5,676 bases of DNA from JAMXLO01 sp035511435. GTDB lineage: Bacteria; Pseudomonadota; Alphaproteobacteria; Acetobacterales; Acetobacteraceae. The stretch spans positions 1 to 5,676 of the forward strand of contig DATKFJ010000346.1 in the NCBI GenBank assembly GCA_035511435.1, given 5' to 3'. Shown in pieces: positions 4,735 to 5,676 of this stretch (within the stretch, counting starts at the first letter, position 1; the number at the start of each line of letters is the position of its first letter). The position numbers were made by a program, and so were the translations under genes. The notes under the pieces are model-generated. The model searched no databases, had not been told where the DNA came from, and worked only from the letters and a program-made list of their open reading frames with translations.

Positions 4735-5676
4735 CTACACCACCCGGCCGCTGTCCACTTCCATCAGGTGCATGTTGTTGAGATCGGCGGTCAGCGGCAG
4801 CATCTCACCCGGTTCGGCGTGGGTCCCGGGATCGACGCGGGCGCACACCGGCTCGTGGCCGACGAAGAAATGCACCATCGTCTCCATGCCCATCGGCTCG
4901 ACCACGTCGACCGGCAGATCGACCCGCGCCCAGCCTGGCCGACCGGTCTCGTGGTACTCGAACAGATGCTCCGGCCGCAGCCCGAGCACCATCTCCTTGC
5001 CCTTGTGCTTGCCGTAGCGGTCGACCCGTGCGGGCGGCACCGGCAGCACGATCTGGTCGGTAACGCGGATCGCCAATCCGCCATTCGCGCCATCCTGCAC
5101 GCGCGCGGGCAGGAAATTCATTGCCGGCGAGCCGATGAAGCCAGCGACGAACCGCGTGGTCGGGTTGTGGTACAGATCCTGCGGCGTGCCGACCTGCTCG
5201 ATCACACCGTGGTTCATCACCACCACGCGGTCGGCCAGCGTCATCGCCTCGATCTGGTCGTGCGTCACGTAGACGGTGGTGGTGCGCACCGTCTGGTGCA
5301 CCTTCTTGATCTCGGTGCGCATCTGCACGCGTAGCTTCGCATCGAGGTTCGACAGCGGTTCGTCGAACAGGAACACCTTGGGGTTGCGCACGATGGCGCG
5401 GCCCATTGCCACGCGCTGCCGCTGCCCGCCCGACAGAGCGCGGGGCTTCCGATCCAGCAGCATGCCGATGTCGAGAATGCGCGCCGCCTCGTCCACCCGG
5501 CGCTTGATCTCGTCCTTAGGGAACTTCCGCAGCTTCAGCCCAAACGCCATGTTGTCGAACACGCTCATGTGCGGATACAGCGCGTAGTTTTGGAAGACCA
5601 TGGCGATGTCGCGATCGCGTGGTGGCACGTCGTTGACCACGTCACCGCCAATCCAGATCTCGCCGTCAGTGATCTC
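4735..5676 (-). CDS. UgpC/MalK-type ABC-transporter ATP-binding protein, N-terminus outside window
   Basis: This ATPase powers a sugar, polyol or glycerol-3-phosphate type importer from the cytoplasmic face. The visible 313 residues continue in frame to the window edge, so about 50 residues including Walker A are missing. Numbered from the edge: Q-loop and family motif MVFQNYALYPHMSVFDNMAFGL (26-47), ABC signature LSGGQRQRVAMGRAI (81-95), Walker B VFLFDEPLSNLDAKLR (101-116), H-loop YVTHDQIEAMTLADRV (136-151). The MalK-like C-terminal TOBE domain follows, with NFLPARV (187-193) and LGLRPEH (231-237). The D-loop SNLDAKLR and VTHDQ.EAMTLADR are typical of the CUT1 group. The substrate cannot be decided, because the permeases and binding protein would lie beyond the window. 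The family is certain; the exact symbol is not. Confidence 0.95.
   Translation of the reverse strand, partial: EITDGEIWIGGDVVNDVPPRDRDIAMVFQNYALYPHMSVFDNMAFGLKLRKFPKDEIKRRVDEAARILDIGMLLDRKPRALSGGQRQRVAMGRAIVRNPKVFLFDEPLSNLDAKLRVQMRTEIKKVHQTVRTTTVYVTHDQIEAMTLADRVVVMNHGVIEQVGTPQDLYHNPTTRFVAGFIGSPAMNFLPARVQDGANGGLAIRVTDQIVLPVPPARVDRYGKHKGKEMVLGLRPEHLFEYHETGRPGWARVDLPVDVVEPMGMETMVHFFVGHEPVCARVDPGTHAEPGEMLPLTADLNNMHLMEVDSGRVV

Noticed and set aside
4768..5334. 188-codon plus-strand open frame opposite the ABC ATPase
   Set aside because: It is a His/Arg-rich shadow; the minus strand carries all ABC ATPase motifs.
1..5676. CRISPR array or defence system
   Set aside because: No regularly spaced direct repeats and no cas-like or other recognised defence genes are present; the only repeats are the inverted pair and short tandems described.

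Overview
The window reads as GC-rich chromosomal DNA of an alphaproteobacterium. An acetic-acid-bacterium-like lineage (Acetobacteraceae or another Rhodospirillales group) is the best guess. This rests on a short 64-residue single-helix SecE, a long MsrQ with extra C-terminal helices, and the flavour of the Aat and UgpC-type proteins. The lineage is inferred from protein style, not from a database match.

Left part (1-1120): the 3' end of an ISAs1-family transposase lies just upstream of a tRNA-Trp(CCA) gene. The tRNA is followed by secE and nusG, the classic tRNA-Trp/secE/nusG block for translation, protein export and transcription elongation. The next gene expected by synteny, rplK (ribosomal protein L11), is absent. 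nusG instead converges on an unrelated VOC-family (glyoxalase-like) gene at 1172-1555 on the minus strand.

Middle (1556-2204): about 650 bases hold no convincing gene but do hold repeats. A 46-bp sequence occurs twice in inverted orientation (1793-1838 and 1990-2035, 41/46 identical) around a hairpin-rich core of about 150 bp. A second, different repeat-like sequence lies at 2107-2137.

Right-centre (2205-4447, plus strand): aat (leucyl/phenylalanyl-tRNA-protein transferase, N-degron pathway), a doubtful 46-codon ORF, a secreted protein of unknown function and msrQ (haem-binding membrane subunit of the periplasmic methionine sulfoxide reductase) form a tightly packed unit. Two ATGA stop/start overlaps suggest translational coupling. 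The msrQ partner msrP is not in the window; a secreted protein with no molybdopterin-enzyme features precedes msrQ instead.

Right end (4448-5676): a 287-base gap between convergent genes contains a nested inverted repeat. It is followed on the minus strand by a UgpC/MalK-type ABC-transporter ATPase whose first ~50 residues, including Walker A, lie beyond the window edge.

Most genes are ordinary housekeeping or transport genes. The points of most interest are the broken nusG-rplK synteny beside an IS remnant, the inverted repeat pair, and the secreted protein coupled to an msrP-less msrQ.
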